43,689 nt of DNA from Marinobacter antarcticus (GTDB lineage Bacteria > Pseudomonadota > Gammaproteobacteria > Pseudomonadales > Oleiphilaceae): contig NZ_FRAQ01000006.1 of assembly GCF_900142385.1 (NCBI RefSeq), positions 1 to 43,689 on the forward strand, given 5' to 3'. A program made the translations under genes and the position numbers. The notes beneath the pieces are model-generated. The model was not told the origin of the DNA and did no database searches. It worked only from the letters and a program-made list of their open reading frames with translations. This document shows positions 27,601 through 36,537 of the stretch, piece by piece (position 1 is the first letter of the stretch; each line of letters opens with the position of its first letter).

Positions 27601-30345
27601 TCAGTGGGCGCTCTTCCCCAGCCGCTCCTTCTGCCAGTCTTTTTCCGGCTCATTCAACACCAGCCGCAAATCCATCACTTCTTCCTCAACGTTGTACTTC
27701 ACCTCAAAGCCCATGTGCTCAGCAAGCTGCAGCATCGGCCGGTTGTCTGCCAGCACATTGCCCACCATTTCCACGGTGCCACGAGCGCGGCAGTAATCGA
27801 TCATTTTCTGCATCAAGGCAACGCCAAGACCTTCACCCTTCATTTTGTCGTGAACCATCACCGCGAACTCGCACTGCAGGTTGTCCGCGTCTGTCCAGGT
27901 TCTCACGGTGCCGAGTGTTTCTTGCCCTTTACCGTCCTCTTTCGGCGCATTGGCAATAAAAACCATTTCCCGGTCGTAGTCGATCTGCACCATCTGAGCG
28001 ACGTCTTCCCGGGAAAAATGCTTACGATACTGGAAGAACCGGTAGCGAATGGATTCCGGCGACTGAAGCTCATGGAATACCCGGTGCGATGGTTCGTCCT
28101 CGGCGAGCGCCGGGCGGATAGTCACCCGGCGACCGGACTTGGGAAGCACCAGCCACTCCTCAAGCTCTCTCGGGTAAGGCTGAATAATCGGCCGGCCTGG
28201 CGTTTCAGAAAGGTTGATCGCCACATTCACGGCAACGGCACCTTGCTCGTTGAACAACAGGGGAGAAATTTCCAGCCCACGGATCTCGGGAATATCGATC
28301 ACTATCTGGGAGAGGGTAACCAGCGTTTCTGACACTGCCCGGATATCCGATTCAGGCTTCAGGCTGTGCTCTTTAAGCAGCTTGTACATATAGGTTCGCC
28401 GCAACAGCTCCCGGGCGAGAACCATATTCAGCGGCGGCAGCGCAATCTGCCTGTCCGTCATCACGTTAATATGGGCCCCTGAGGCGCCGCAAACAACCAA
28501 AGGCCCGAACTGGGCGTCTCTGGTGATTCCTACGCTGAATTCGATGCCACCAACGTGCTGATAGGAGCGCTGCATGGCGAAGCCAAGAAATCCGCTGTCC
28601 GGGAAGTGCTTCTGATATTCCTCCATCAGGAAACGGCAGGCATCAATAATCGCTGCCTCATTGTTCAGCTTCTGCACCGTACCCTTATAACGGCGCTGGG
28701 TAACACTCAAGGTCATAAACGGGTGGCAGGCCTGCTCGTGGACAATGGTGACGTCCACAGGTCGGCGCTCTATGGAAAAAGCCTCAAGAACTTCTTCTAC
28801 GTCATCACAATAAACCGTCTCAATGGTGTTAATGCCGTAATCATGAACCACGTCTCGGGCTTCCCGACTCGACAGATGCTTGCGGTCGGAGCGAAGCGCA
28901 TTCATGACCACCCGCCGGGTTTTGGTATGGTCTGAGAAATGATCGGTAAAGGATTCCGGAGTTTCCGTCAGCAGGCGCTGGACTCGCTGGTGCCGTACAT
29001 GCTGCATGAAGGCGACGACCGCCTTCTCCGGATTAAAGAATGAAGGTAGTCCGGCACGATAGAACTCCTCGCGGGATTCCATAACCGTGCTCTGGCCTAG
29101 CCAGCAAGTGAAGATATTGAGCCGCGTGCCTTTTGCCGCCTGCACAACGGCATCGGCAATCTGCAGACTGTCTTCCGTCAGGCTGGGTGCATACATCACA
29201 AGCACGTTGGCTACTTCGGGGTCCTTGGCCAGAATTTTGATTGCCTTTCCGTAAAGCTCCGGGGACGCATCGTAGTTAAGATCGATGGGGTTCTTGCGCG
29301 TCCAGTAAGGCGGCAAGAGCTCTGCCAGAGCGCTAACACTGGTTTCGGACAGGCTCGCCAGCTCACCCCCCAGATCTGCCAACCGGTCAACCGCCAGAAC
29401 CCCGGGGCCTACCCCATTGGCCATAATCGCAAGGGATTCCCGGCGCAGCGGTCGCATCCTGGTGAGCGTTTCCAGCGCATCAAACATCTGCCCAAGCCCG
29501 TCAACCCGCAGAACACCAGCACGCTGCAGCATGGCATCGTATATGGGATCACTGCGCGTGATGCCATCAGGCAACTTATGGGGAAGCCATTCAGATTCTG
29601 GTACGCGCCCGGATTTAACCACAATTACAGGTTTGGTTCTGGACGCCACCCGCACGGCCGACATGAAGCGCCGGGCGTTGGGAATATGCTCAATGTGCAT
29701 CAGAATAGCGCGGGTCTGGGTGTCTTGGGCAAGGTAGTCAATCAAATCATCGTGATCGATGTCCATACCATCGCCGAGAGTGAGGAAGTAAGAAAAGCCA
29801 ACTCCTCGGGCAAACGCCCAGTCAATCACCGAGCTGGCGATAGTGCCCGACTGGCCCACAAACGCCACGCGGCCAGGAAGGACACCCATGTGCGCATAAG
29901 TGGCGTTAAGGCTTCTGGCCGGCACCATAAGGCCAATCGTGTTCGGGCCCAGAACCCGGATACCGGTTTCCTTAGCCGCCTCACGAACCGAGTACATCAG
30001 AGGCTGCCCGGTCTTACTGTGAGTCCGGGACATACCGCCGGTCATCACAATCGCCGTTCGCACGCCCGCTTCGCCAAGGCGCCTTATGGTCTTGGCTACC
30101 GTATCCGGTGGCGTACAGACAATGGCGAGATCCGGCGAAAACTCCATTCTGGACACTTTTTTGACACAGGGCACACCATGCACATTGTCATAATCATTCT
30201 GGTTAACCACCAGAAGCTTGCCCGGATAGCTGCCGCTCATCAGGTTTCGTAACACCATACCGCCAAGATTGTCTGACCGCTCCGACGCCCCTATGACTGC
30301 TATGGAAGCAGGATTGAACAGGCTTTCCAGGTACCGGGTGCTCAA
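27601..30345 (-). CDS. Pat-type protein lysine acetyltransferase (acyl-CoA synthetase-like fused to GNAT)
   Basis: A 914-residue fusion. Residues 1-450 resemble the alpha part of NDP-forming acyl-CoA synthetase (CoA-binding SIAVIGASER, then AFVGQSGTIA). Residues 480-720 resemble its ATP-grasp beta part (LGFAMQRS, GLEISPLLFNE). Residues 730-900 are a GNAT domain with the acetyl-CoA loop KGEGLGVAL. This is the architecture of Pat/PatZ, which acetylates acetyl-CoA synthetase and other proteins. The SHTG phospho-histidine motif of true synthetases is absent near 250-270, as expected for a regulator domain. The start is TTG 30345 with AAGGAG eight bases before. The divergent neighbour is an HDAC-like deacetylase. 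Confidence 0.92.
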   Translation of the reverse strand: MSTRYLESLFNPASIAVIGASERSDNLGGMVLRNLMSGSYPGKLLVVNQNDYDNVHGVPCVKKVSRMEFSPDLAIVCTPPDTVAKTIRRLGEAGVRTAIVMTGGMSRTHSKTGQPLMYSVREAAKETGIRVLGPNTIGLMVPARSLNATYAHMGVLPGRVAFVGQSGTIASSVIDWAFARGVGFSYFLTLGDGMDIDHDDLIDYLAQDTQTRAILMHIEHIPNARRFMSAVRVASRTKPVIVVKSGRVPESEWLPHKLPDGITRSDPIYDAMLQRAGVLRVDGLGQMFDALETLTRMRPLRRESLAIMANGVGPGVLAVDRLADLGGELASLSETSVSALAELLPPYWTRKNPIDLNYDASPELYGKAIKILAKDPEVANVLVMYAPSLTEDSLQIADAVVQAAKGTRLNIFTCWLGQSTVMESREEFYRAGLPSFFNPEKAVVAFMQHVRHQRVQRLLTETPESFTDHFSDHTKTRRVVMNALRSDRKHLSSREARDVVHDYGINTIETVYCDDVEEVLEAFSIERRPVDVTIVHEQACHPFMTLSVTQRRYKGTVQKLNNEAAIIDACRFLMEEYQKHFPDSGFLGFAMQRSYQHVGGIEFSVGITRDAQFGPLVVCGASGAHINVMTDRQIALPPLNMVLARELLRRTYMYKLLKEHSLKPESDIRAVSETLVTLSQIVIDIPEIRGLEISPLLFNEQGAVAVNVAINLSETPGRPIIQPYPRELEEWLVLPKSGRRVTIRPALAEDEPSHRVFHELQSPESIRYRFFQYRKHFSREDVAQMVQIDYDREMVFIANAPKEDGKGQETLGTVRTWTDADNLQCEFAVMVHDKMKGEGLGVALMQKMIDYCRARGTVEMVGNVLADNRPMLQLAEHMGFEVKYNVEEEVMDLRLVLNEPEKDWQKERLGKSAH

Positions 30346-30376
30346 GCTGACTCTCCTTCATGTGTTTGTTCTATCT

Positions 30377-30407
30377 TAGGCATAGACGAACCGATGTGAA
30401 ATGCCTA
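30377..30407. promoter_or_regulatory. Inverted repeat in the acetyltransferase/deacetylase control region
   Basis: TAGGCAT (30377-30383) and ATGCCTA (30401-30407) form perfect 7-bp arms 17 bp apart in the 155-bp region between the two divergent genes. A direct repeat GGATTA (30443-30448 and 30458-30463) lies closer to the deacetylase. No convincing -35/-10 pair is visible for either gene. An operator role is inferred from symmetry and place only. Confidence 0.4.
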
Positions 30408-30500
30408 TCGCCCCTATAAGACCAAAGAAACGCGGCGCCATCGGATTATCCCTGATAGGATTAAAGAAAACACAAGTAAAGTCGGGGCGTTTCGAGATTT

Positions 30501-31427
30501 ATGACCACCGCATTTTTTTCCCACGATGACTGCATGAAACATGACATGGGGCCGGAGCATCCCGAAAGCCCTGGCCGTCTGGCCGCCATCATCAGTTACA
30601 TCGCCGACACCGGAATCGCTGAGAAGCTCGACTGGGTGCGCCCAGAGGAAATTACCCGCGATCAGCTTTTAAGCGTGCACCCGGAACGCTACCTGCAACA
30701 GCTCGACATGATGCAACCTACTCGTGGCCGGGTGTTCACCGACCCGGATACCGCCATGATGCCTGACACGTTGCGCGCCGCAAAGTTGGCTGCAGGTGCC
30801 AATATTCAGGCAGTGGATATGGTTATGAGCAGTCAGGTTACCAACGCGTTCATTTGTGTGCGGCCTCCTGGCCACCACGCCGAACGCAGCAAGTCCATGG
30901 GTTTCTGCTTTTACAATAACGTCGCACTGGCCGCTATGCGCGCGCTCAATTTCCATCATCTTGAGCGAGTAGCCATCATTGATTTTGATGTGCATCAGGG
31001 TAATGGCACGGTGGACATTGTGAGCGGAGATGAACGCATACTGATGTGTTCCAGTTTTCAGCATCCCTTCTATCCTCACTCGCACGTGCACCGGCAGGCC
31101 GATAACATCGTGAACATCCCCATCGAAGCGGGCTGTTCCGCTGCGGAATTCCGCAAACAAGTGGAAGCTGGATGGATCAAGCGCCTGAACGCATTTAAAC
31201 CCCAGGTTGTTCTGATATCAGCAGGGTTTGACGCTCACCGCCTCGACCCAATGGGGGAACTCAATCTGGACACCGAGGATTACCGCTGGCTGACCGAAAT
31301 GCTGGCCGGCGTGGCAAGCGAGCACAGTAACGACCGGATTATTTCGACGCTGGAAGGTGGTTACCACTTGAAGGCGCTCGCAGAAAGCGTGAACGCCCAT
31401 CTGGAAGTATTGAGTTCTATTTACTGA
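30501..31427 (+). CDS. Histone deacetylase-like (class II) zinc amidohydrolase
   Basis: A 308-residue protein of the arginase/deacetylase superfamily. It has PEHPESPGRL at the start, the charge-relay histidines His125-His126 in RPPGHHAE, zinc ligands Asp163 and His165 in DFDVHQGNGT and Asp244 in SAGFDAH, and Tyr288 in LEGGYH. All catalytic residues of an active enzyme are present. Family members deacetylate lysines in proteins, acetylpolyamines or other small amides; the substrate cannot be told from sequence. ATG 30501 has only a weak ribosome site. It is divergent from a Pat-type protein acetyltransferase, which suggests a protein substrate. It converges on motY. Confidence 0.93.
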   Translation: MTTAFFSHDDCMKHDMGPEHPESPGRLAAIISYIADTGIAEKLDWVRPEEITRDQLLSVHPERYLQQLDMMQPTRGRVFTDPDTAMMPDTLRAAKLAAGANIQAVDMVMSSQVTNAFICVRPPGHHAERSKSMGFCFYNNVALAAMRALNFHHLERVAIIDFDVHQGNGTVDIVSGDERILMCSSFQHPFYPHSHVHRQADNIVNIPIEAGCSAAEFRKQVEAGWIKRLNAFKPQVVLISAGFDAHRLDPMGELNLDTEDYRWLTEMLAGVASEHSNDRIISTLEGGYHLKALAESVNAHLEVLSSIY

Positions 31428-31454
31428 GGGAGTCGGGCATCCAAGCCCACGGCA

Positions 31455-32372
31455 TCAACCAGCGGAGGACCCGCCGTAGCCATTGGCCTGCTGGAAGCCG
31501 GGGCGCTCGCCCTCGCGCTGTAAACGAATGGTCGTGCGGCGATTATCGGCGGCTCGCCTGGATACCGGGTACTGATCTCCATGTGCTCGCACCGTAATCA
31601 GGTCCGGATCCACTCCGCGGCTTTTCAGGTAATCCGCCACCACATTGGCACGATCCTCAGACAATGCCCGATTATCAATACGACTTCCAATGCTGTCGCT
31701 ATGGCCATCGACAAACACCCGCTCAACAGTGATATCGGCCCCAAGATAGGCCACGATATCGTCCAGCAGATTCATGTCGGTTTCAGATAACGTCTTGCTG
31801 CCACTAGCGAACACTATTCTTGAGCGCCCTATCTGATCGATATTTACCGGCAGCAGATTCGCAGCGCAAGAACGATAACGCTGATACTGACCGTTAAAAT
31901 TGATGTTGGAAACCTGCACACGAACCGGGCTCCCATCGTACCAGGACGCACGAGTAACGGTTGGACGCATACCGTCCAGAAGGCTTTGCGCAAGAATTAC
32001 CGCCTGACGCGTCTCAAGAGATACCTGGCGGCGCCCCTCGGATACGTTTACCGCGCCCACAGGCCTCGGCGCCACTCCCGGCCGCCAGGCAGGTGCCTCA
32101 ACAACCAGCGAGCCTCGCCCTGGGCGCATGAGACGGGATTCTGATTCCAGAAAAAATGACAGGTCTTCTCCGGCCCTGCGCCGGAAAATTGCCCGACCGT
32201 AGCCCGGAACCTCGTGCACCAGAGAACATTCGAAAACAGATTCGGCAAGATACCACTGGCTGTTTGAAATTCCGGCACCATAGCTTCCAGCCTGACCAGA
32301 CCCGGGCAAAAACAATCCCAGCACCAGTGTTGCCAGCATATTCAGCGATTTTCTGGGGAGGCCGAGTGCCAT
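31455..32372 (-). CDS. motY: MotY-like OmpA-family flagellar stator protein
   Basis: MotY forms the T ring of sodium- or MotCD-type flagellar motors, anchoring stators to peptidoglycan. The 305-residue protein has a signal peptide (positive n-region PRKS, core MLATLVLGLFLPG, likely cut after GQA). A MotY N-terminal domain follows, with GAGISNSQWYLAES, and then an OmpA-like peptidoglycan-binding domain at about 185-295 (VFVDGHSDSIGS, RALSEDRANVVADYL). ATG 32372 lies inside a tandem repeat and lacks a clear ribosome site; ATG 32339 is the alternative but would start within the signal peptide. The neighbourhood motY-pyrC-rnt is that of Pseudomonas, away from other flagellar genes. Confidence 0.9.
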   Translation of the reverse strand: MALGLPRKSLNMLATLVLGLFLPGSGQAGSYGAGISNSQWYLAESVFECSLVHEVPGYGRAIFRRRAGEDLSFFLESESRLMRPGRGSLVVEAPAWRPGVAPRPVGAVNVSEGRRQVSLETRQAVILAQSLLDGMRPTVTRASWYDGSPVRVQVSNINFNGQYQRYRSCAANLLPVNIDQIGRSRIVFASGSKTLSETDMNLLDDIVAYLGADITVERVFVDGHSDSIGSRIDNRALSEDRANVVADYLKSRGVDPDLITVRAHGDQYPVSRRAADNRRTTIRLQREGERPGFQQANGYGGSSAG

Positions 32373-32410
32373 AAAAGCGCCATAAGAGCGCCGTAAGAGC
32401 GCCGTAACAG
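32368..32410. repeat. Four tandem 11-bp repeats at the motY start
   Basis: Read on the plus strand, the units are GCCATAAAAGC, GCCATAAGAGC, GCCGTAAGAGC and the partial GCCGTAACAG, each 11 bp with no gap. On the minus strand the repeats end at the motY ATG, and the ATG itself is part of the last unit. One unit equals about one helical turn, so a protein could bind one face. Slippage could also change the spacing upstream of motY. Confidence 0.85.
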
Positions 32411-32513
32411 TTATACCGTTGGTTCACGGATGTTTCGTGGTTTCACTGTTTAACGGCAACAGATCGGCGTTCTTTAGTCGGCGAGAGGAAAAACAATCAC
32501 CGGCGCGTTCTGC

Positions 32514-32519
32514 TATAAT
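32514..32519 (+). promoter_or_regulatory. Probable -10 of the pyrC promoter
   Basis: A perfect TATAAT about 96 bp before the pyrC ATG. The sequence 17 bp upstream (AAACAA) is a poor -35, so the promoter may be weak or activator-dependent. The leader of about 90 nt contains a T-run at 32577-32583. Confidence 0.5.
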
Positions 32520-32615
32520 TTGCAAAATTTCTCAGGGCCAAAGCGCCGTCCAAAACGAACGCGCCTTTCACGTCTCTTTTTTTCAGCACTTTGAAGGTAT
32601 TGCGGAAACGAGCTC

Positions 32616-33647
32616 ATGACCGAACAGCTTACACTTGTACGCCCCGACGACTGGCACCTCCACGTTCGCGACGGCGATGTTCTAAAAGACGTCGTGCCGG
32701 CAACTGCGGCCTGCTTCGGGCGAGCGATCATTATGCCCAACCTTGTACCGCCGGTCACAAACGCCGCTGAAGCGTCAGCGTACCGGGATCGCGTACTGGC
32801 AGCGGCCAAAGGCACGAATTTCCGGCCATTGATGACGCTTTATCTTACAGAGTCCACGAACCGCGAAGACATCCTTGAAGCAAGCGCCGAAGGCGTTGTC
32901 GCAGCGAAACTATACCCGGCTGGAGCCACCACAAACTCCGCTTCCGGCGTACAGGACATCCGCAATATCTACCCGGTATTGGAAGCCATGGCAGAGTGCG
33001 GCATGCTGTTGCTTGTTCATGGCGAAGTCACCGATGCGGACATTGATATTTTTGATCGGGAGAAGGTGTTCCTTGAACGCGTTCTGGCACCCACACTGGA
33101 AGCCTTCCCCAACCTCAAGGTTGTGCTTGAACACATCACCACCGCCGATTCTGCGGAGTTTGTAAGGCATTACCAAGGCGACAATCTTGGCGCAACGGTT
33201 ACACCTCAGCATCTGATGTATAACCGCAATCACATGCTGGTGGGGGGGATTCGCCCTCACCTCTACTGCCTTCCGATTCTGAAGCGCAACCGGCACCAGC
33301 AAGCCCTGAGGGATGCCATTGCAAGCGGTGACAAGCGGTTCTTTCTGGGAACCGACTCTGCCCCGCATTCAAAGGATAAAAAAGAAGCTGCCTGTGGCTG
33401 CGCGGGCTGCTATTCAGCCTACGGCGCGATAGGGCTGTACGCGGAGGTTTTTGAAGAACTTGGCATTCTTGACCAGCTGGAAGCATTTGCCAGCCTCAAC
33501 GGTGCGGATTTCTATGGTCTGCCGCGAAATACCGATACTATTACCCTGGTGAAGAAACCTTGGACAATGCCGGATGATTTACCCTTGGCGGGTGGCACCA
33601 TCATTCCGCTGAAAGCCGGCGAAACAGTTAACTGGCGCTTGGCGTAA
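32616..33647 (+). CDS. pyrC: Dihydroorotase
   Basis: PyrC closes carbamoyl aspartate to dihydroorotate, the third step of pyrimidine synthesis. The 343-residue protein is the short class II type found in E. coli. Zinc ligands are visible: His14 and His16 in [12 protein letters not shown], the carboxylated Lys in [13 protein letters not shown] near 100, His in LLVHGEV, His in EHITTADS and Asp in [14 protein letters not shown]. The C-terminal FYGLPRN segment also fits. ATG 32616 has GGAAA ten bases upstream. rnt follows 43 bp later and is probably in the same transcript, ending at the strong terminator at 34381. Confidence 0.97.
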   Translation: MTEQLTLVRPDDWHLHVRDGDVLKDVVPATAACFGRAIIMPNLVPPVTNAAEASAYRDRVLAAAKGTNFRPLMTLYLTESTNREDILEASAEGVVAAKLYPAGATTNSASGVQDIRNIYPVLEAMAECGMLLLVHGEVTDADIDIFDREKVFLERVLAPTLEAFPNLKVVLEHITTADSAEFVRHYQGDNLGATVTPQHLMYNRNHMLVGGIRPHLYCLPILKRNRHQQALRDAIASGDKRFFLGTDSAPHSKDKKEAACGCAGCYSAYGAIGLYAEVFEELGILDQLEAFASLNGADFYGLPRNTDTITLVKKPWTMPDDLPLAGGTIIPLKAGETVNWRLA

Positions 33648-33690
33648 ACTTCCCCCGACTTCCTGATAAACGGCCACGACCGGAGCTTTA

Positions 33691-34347
33691 GTGACTGACG
33701 AAAACAGACAATCGCACCCCATGTCCCGCAGATTCCGCGGTTTTTTGCCCATTGTTGTCGATGTCGAGACCGGCGGGTTCAATCCGGAACGTGATGCTCT
33801 GCTGGAAATAGCTGCCGTGATACTGACCATGGACGACGACGGTCGGTTGCGGCGTGCTGAAACCCATGTGCAGCAGATTGACCCGTTTGAAGGAGCCAAT
33901 CTGGAGCAATCTGCGCTGGACTTCACGGGGATCGATCCCTGGAACCCGGAGCGGGAAGCTGTGCCTGAGCGTGAGGGCCTGAGCGAAATCTTCGGCCCCA
34001 TACGCAAGGCGGTCAAGGCACACGATTGCAAGCGCGCAGTTCTGGTGGGACACAACGCAACCTTCGATCACAACTTCGTATTTGCTGCGGCACACCGGGC
34101 GGAAATCAACAGGAATCCGTTCCATCCCTTCTCCACATTCGACACGGCCACCCTTGCGGGCCTCGCCTATGGCCACACTGTTCTCGCCCAAGCCTGCAAA
34201 CTGGCGGGCATTCCGTTCAACAATAAAGAAGCTCATTCCGCTGCCTACGATGCGGAAAAGACAGCCGATCTGTTTTGCGGGATCGTCAATCGCTGGCAAG
34301 AGCTGGGCGGGTTTCCGCCGCCTGTGATTTCGGATGAAGCCGAATAG
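33691..34347 (+). CDS. rnt: Ribonuclease T
   Basis: RNase T is a DEDDh 3'-5' exonuclease that trims tRNA CCA ends and stable RNAs. The 218-residue protein has ExoI at 24-28 (DVETG, with Asp24 and Glu26), the ExoII region VGHNATFDHNFV near 117, and ExoIII HSAAYDAEKTADLF near 184-197. Basic residues used for RNA binding (RRFRGF) sit near the start. The start is GTG 33691, with GGAG six bases before; the next in-frame ATG (33721) would also keep ExoI. It lies downstream of pyrC and ends before a bidirectional terminator. Confidence 0.96.
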   Translation: MTDENRQSHPMSRRFRGFLPIVVDVETGGFNPERDALLEIAAVILTMDDDGRLRRAETHVQQIDPFEGANLEQSALDFTGIDPWNPEREAVPEREGLSEIFGPIRKAVKAHDCKRAVLVGHNATFDHNFVFAAAHRAEINRNPFHPFSTFDTATLAGLAYGHTVLAQACKLAGIPFNNKEAHSAAYDAEKTADLFCGIVNRWQELGGFPPPVISDEAE

Positions 34348-34380
34348 TACGGGCTAGATTTCGATAAACAGCATCTACAA

Positions 34381-34405
34381 AAAAACCCGCAATGCGGGTT
34401 TTTTT
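34381..34405. terminator. Bidirectional Rho-independent terminator
   Basis: AACCCGC (34384-34390), loop AAT, GCGGGTT (34394-34400), with a T-run on the right (34399-34405) and an A-run on the left (34378-34385). It works for rnt on the plus strand and for the fatty acyl reductase gene, which converges from the right, on the minus strand. Confidence 0.9.
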
Positions 34406-34430
34406 GATTCAAGGATGCGAACAACACTGC

Positions 34431-36416
34431 TTACCAGTGAATGCCTCGCATAACAGCTGCGAATGCCACCTGTTCCGTGGACACCTTAGGCCTTTCAATG
34501 GACTTACCGCCTACTCCCGGAGATGAATCCGGAAACATGCGATACCCTGTATTCATTACGATTTCGCCCATCTTCGGCGCCAATGCATGCAGCACCTGAG
34601 CAAAAGTGCCAAGGCGCGTAGCAACACGCTTGGGGCGCTCAATAATTGCATTCGTCACCAGGTCCGCCGCCTCTTCCGGCGAGAGAGTCGGTACCGAGTC
34701 GTAGATCTTGGTGGGAGCAATCATTGGCGTTTTCACCAACGGCATATTGATGGTGGTAAACTTCACGTTTCGATCTGACCATTCAGACGCCGCGCATCGA
34801 CTAAATGCATCCAGCGCCGATTTGGACGCCACATAGGCCGAGAAGCGAGGTGCGTTTGTAAGAACACCGATGGAAGAAATGTTAACCACATGCCCGCTAT
34901 GGCGCTCCAGCATGGAAGGTGCAAACCCCATGATCAGACGAACGGAACCGAAGTAGTTCAGCTGCATGGTGCGCTCAAAATCATGGAAGCGATCAAACGA
35001 CAGCGCCAGCGAACGGCGGATTGAGCGCCCGGCATTGTTTACCAGCACATCAACATGGCCGTGGTTATCCAGAACAGTTTTCACAAACCGGTCGCACTCC
35101 TCCATATCGGAGAAGTCACACTGGTAGGCATGTACATTGCCACCCTTGGCTTCCAGGGATGCGGTCACCTCGTCCAGTGTTTTCTTGGTGCGAGCGCCAA
35201 TCACCAGAATAGCGCCAGCGTCCGCCAGCTTCTCGGCAGTCGCCAAGCCGATGCCTGAAGTTGCACCGGTTATCACACACACCTTGCCTTCAACCGTACC
35301 CTTGAGAGTGCGGTCCTTGAACAGGTCAGGGTCGAGATGACGCTCCCAGAAGTCCCAGATCACGGGTGCGTAACCTTCCAGGCGTGGCACCTCTATACCC
35401 GTTCCTTTCAGTGCACGCTCGGTTTCACGGGCATCAAAGCGAGTGGGGTAATCTATAAAGGACAGCACTGAGCGTGGAATGCCCAAATCGTCCAGCACGG
35501 CGCTGGTGAGCCGCTTAACCGGCGGCAGGTTTTTCAGGCTCTGACGGATAAAGGGCGGAACAAAACCGAACATGCGAGAGTCAATGCGCATCGCCATTTT
35601 AGGCGCGTGGCCGGCATCACAGAATATGTTGAGGATTTCGCCCACTTTGTAAGGGTCAGAATCGACGAGGTGGAAGCACTTGCCGTCTTCGCCTTCCAGA
35701 TGTGCTATGTGATCCAGTGCATTAACTACAAAGTCCACTGGGACAATGTTCAGGCGACCGCCTTCAACTCCAATCGTCGGCACCCACTGCGGCAGCGTGC
35801 GACGGATTTTCTGAATCATTTTGAAGAAATAGTATGGACCATCGACCTTGTCCATTTCCCCAGTTTTCGAGTTGCCAATCACCATGCCTGGGCGATAGAT
35901 ACGGAATGGCACCTTGCACTCTTCACGGACCACCTTTTCGGATTCGTGCTTGGTCTTCAGGTACGGATGATCCAGATTCTCCGCTTCTTCAAACATGTCT
36001 TCGCGGAAAATGCCCTTGAACATACCCGCTGCTGCAATAGAGGAAATATGATGGAAGTGTTTTGCCTTCATTGCTTCAGCGGCATTTACTGCGGCCCGGG
36101 TGCCATCAATATTCGTGGCCTGTTGGGCTTCCTCATCGGCACCCATATCGTAAACAGCAGCCAAGTGGAAAAAGTGGTCGATCTTTCCTGTCAGGGCCTT
36201 AAGGGTTTTGGCATCAATGCCCAGGTTTTTGCTGGTAAGGTCGCCGACCACGGCCTTGACACGTGACTCATCCACGCCCCAACGCTCCCTGAGTTCGTCA
36301 AGCTTGCCCAGGGACTGCTCACGCACCAGCAAATGCACGGTGCCACCGCGTGCCAGAAGTTTTTCCACCAGGAAACGGCCAATAAACCCGGTACCACCGG
36401 TCAGGAAATAATCCAT
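34431..36416 (-). CDS. Bifunctional fatty acyl-CoA/ACP reductase (fatty alcohol forming), wax-ester pathway
   Basis: A 661-residue fusion of two reductase domains. The N-terminal extended SDR has TGGTGFIG at 6-13 and Tyr152-x3-Lys156 (YLKTK). The C-terminal classical SDR has TGATSGIG at 383-390, NNAG near 460, and Tyr528 and Lys532 in SAYVASKSA. Length, architecture and much of the sequence match my recollection of the Marinobacter enzyme that reduces acyl-CoA or acyl-ACP through the aldehyde to fatty alcohol, feeding wax-ester synthesis. ATG 36416 is preferred over 36458 because GGTGGA precedes it and it gives exactly the family start MDYFLTGGTGF. It has its own palindrome-rich upstream region and ends at a bidirectional terminator. 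Confidence 0.95.
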   Translation of the reverse strand: MDYFLTGGTGFIGRFLVEKLLARGGTVHLLVREQSLGKLDELRERWGVDESRVKAVVGDLTSKNLGIDAKTLKALTGKIDHFFHLAAVYDMGADEEAQQATNIDGTRAAVNAAEAMKAKHFHHISSIAAAGMFKGIFREDMFEEAENLDHPYLKTKHESEKVVREECKVPFRIYRPGMVIGNSKTGEMDKVDGPYYFFKMIQKIRRTLPQWVPTIGVEGGRLNIVPVDFVVNALDHIAHLEGEDGKCFHLVDSDPYKVGEILNIFCDAGHAPKMAMRIDSRMFGFVPPFIRQSLKNLPPVKRLTSAVLDDLGIPRSVLSFIDYPTRFDARETERALKGTGIEVPRLEGYAPVIWDFWERHLDPDLFKDRTLKGTVEGKVCVITGATSGIGLATAEKLADAGAILVIGARTKKTLDEVTASLEAKGGNVHAYQCDFSDMEECDRFVKTVLDNHGHVDVLVNNAGRSIRRSLALSFDRFHDFERTMQLNYFGSVRLIMGFAPSMLERHSGHVVNISSIGVLTNAPRFSAYVASKSALDAFSRCAASEWSDRNVKFTTINMPLVKTPMIAPTKIYDSVPTLSPEEAADLVTNAIIERPKRVATRLGTFAQVLHALAPKMGEIVMNTGYRMFPDSSPGVGGKSIERPKVSTEQVAFAAVMRGIHW

Positions 36417-36461
36417 TGATAATCCACCCTGCTTGTTGCTCTGTTGTTGTCTATCCATGCC

Positions 36462-36491
36462 GGCCTTATTAGACTAAAGTCTAACAAGGCC
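36462..36491. promoter_or_regulatory. 30-bp inverted repeat, probable operator
   Basis: Nested arms GGCCTT/AAGGCC (outer) and TTAGACT-AA-AGTCTAA (inner, 36469-36484) with two mismatched base pairs between them. It begins 45 bp upstream of the reductase ATG. A related sequence, ACTTTAG(A/T)CTA, recurs at 36633-36643. The inner 16 bp has the size of a TetR-family operator. Confidence 0.6.
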
Positions 36492-36515
36492 CTGTACCGC
36501 CGGCATTGTACTTAA

Positions 36516-36528
36516 ATGTAACTTACAT
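36516..36528. promoter_or_regulatory. 13-bp palindrome ATGTAACTTACAT
   Basis: Perfect arms ATGTAA/TTACAT around a central C, overlapping the 8-bp palindrome TACATGTA (36524-36531). It lies about 100 bp upstream of the reductase ATG. Confidence 0.45.
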
Positions 36529-36537
36529 GTATCGGTC

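Noticed and set aside
27568..28332. 254-codon plus-strand frame opposite the acetyltransferase GNAT domain
   Set aside because: No ribosome site and wholly antisense to a well-supported gene.
35607..36266. 219-codon plus-strand frame opposite the fatty acyl reductase
   Set aside because: Antisense to conserved reductase sequence with no recognisable protein features.
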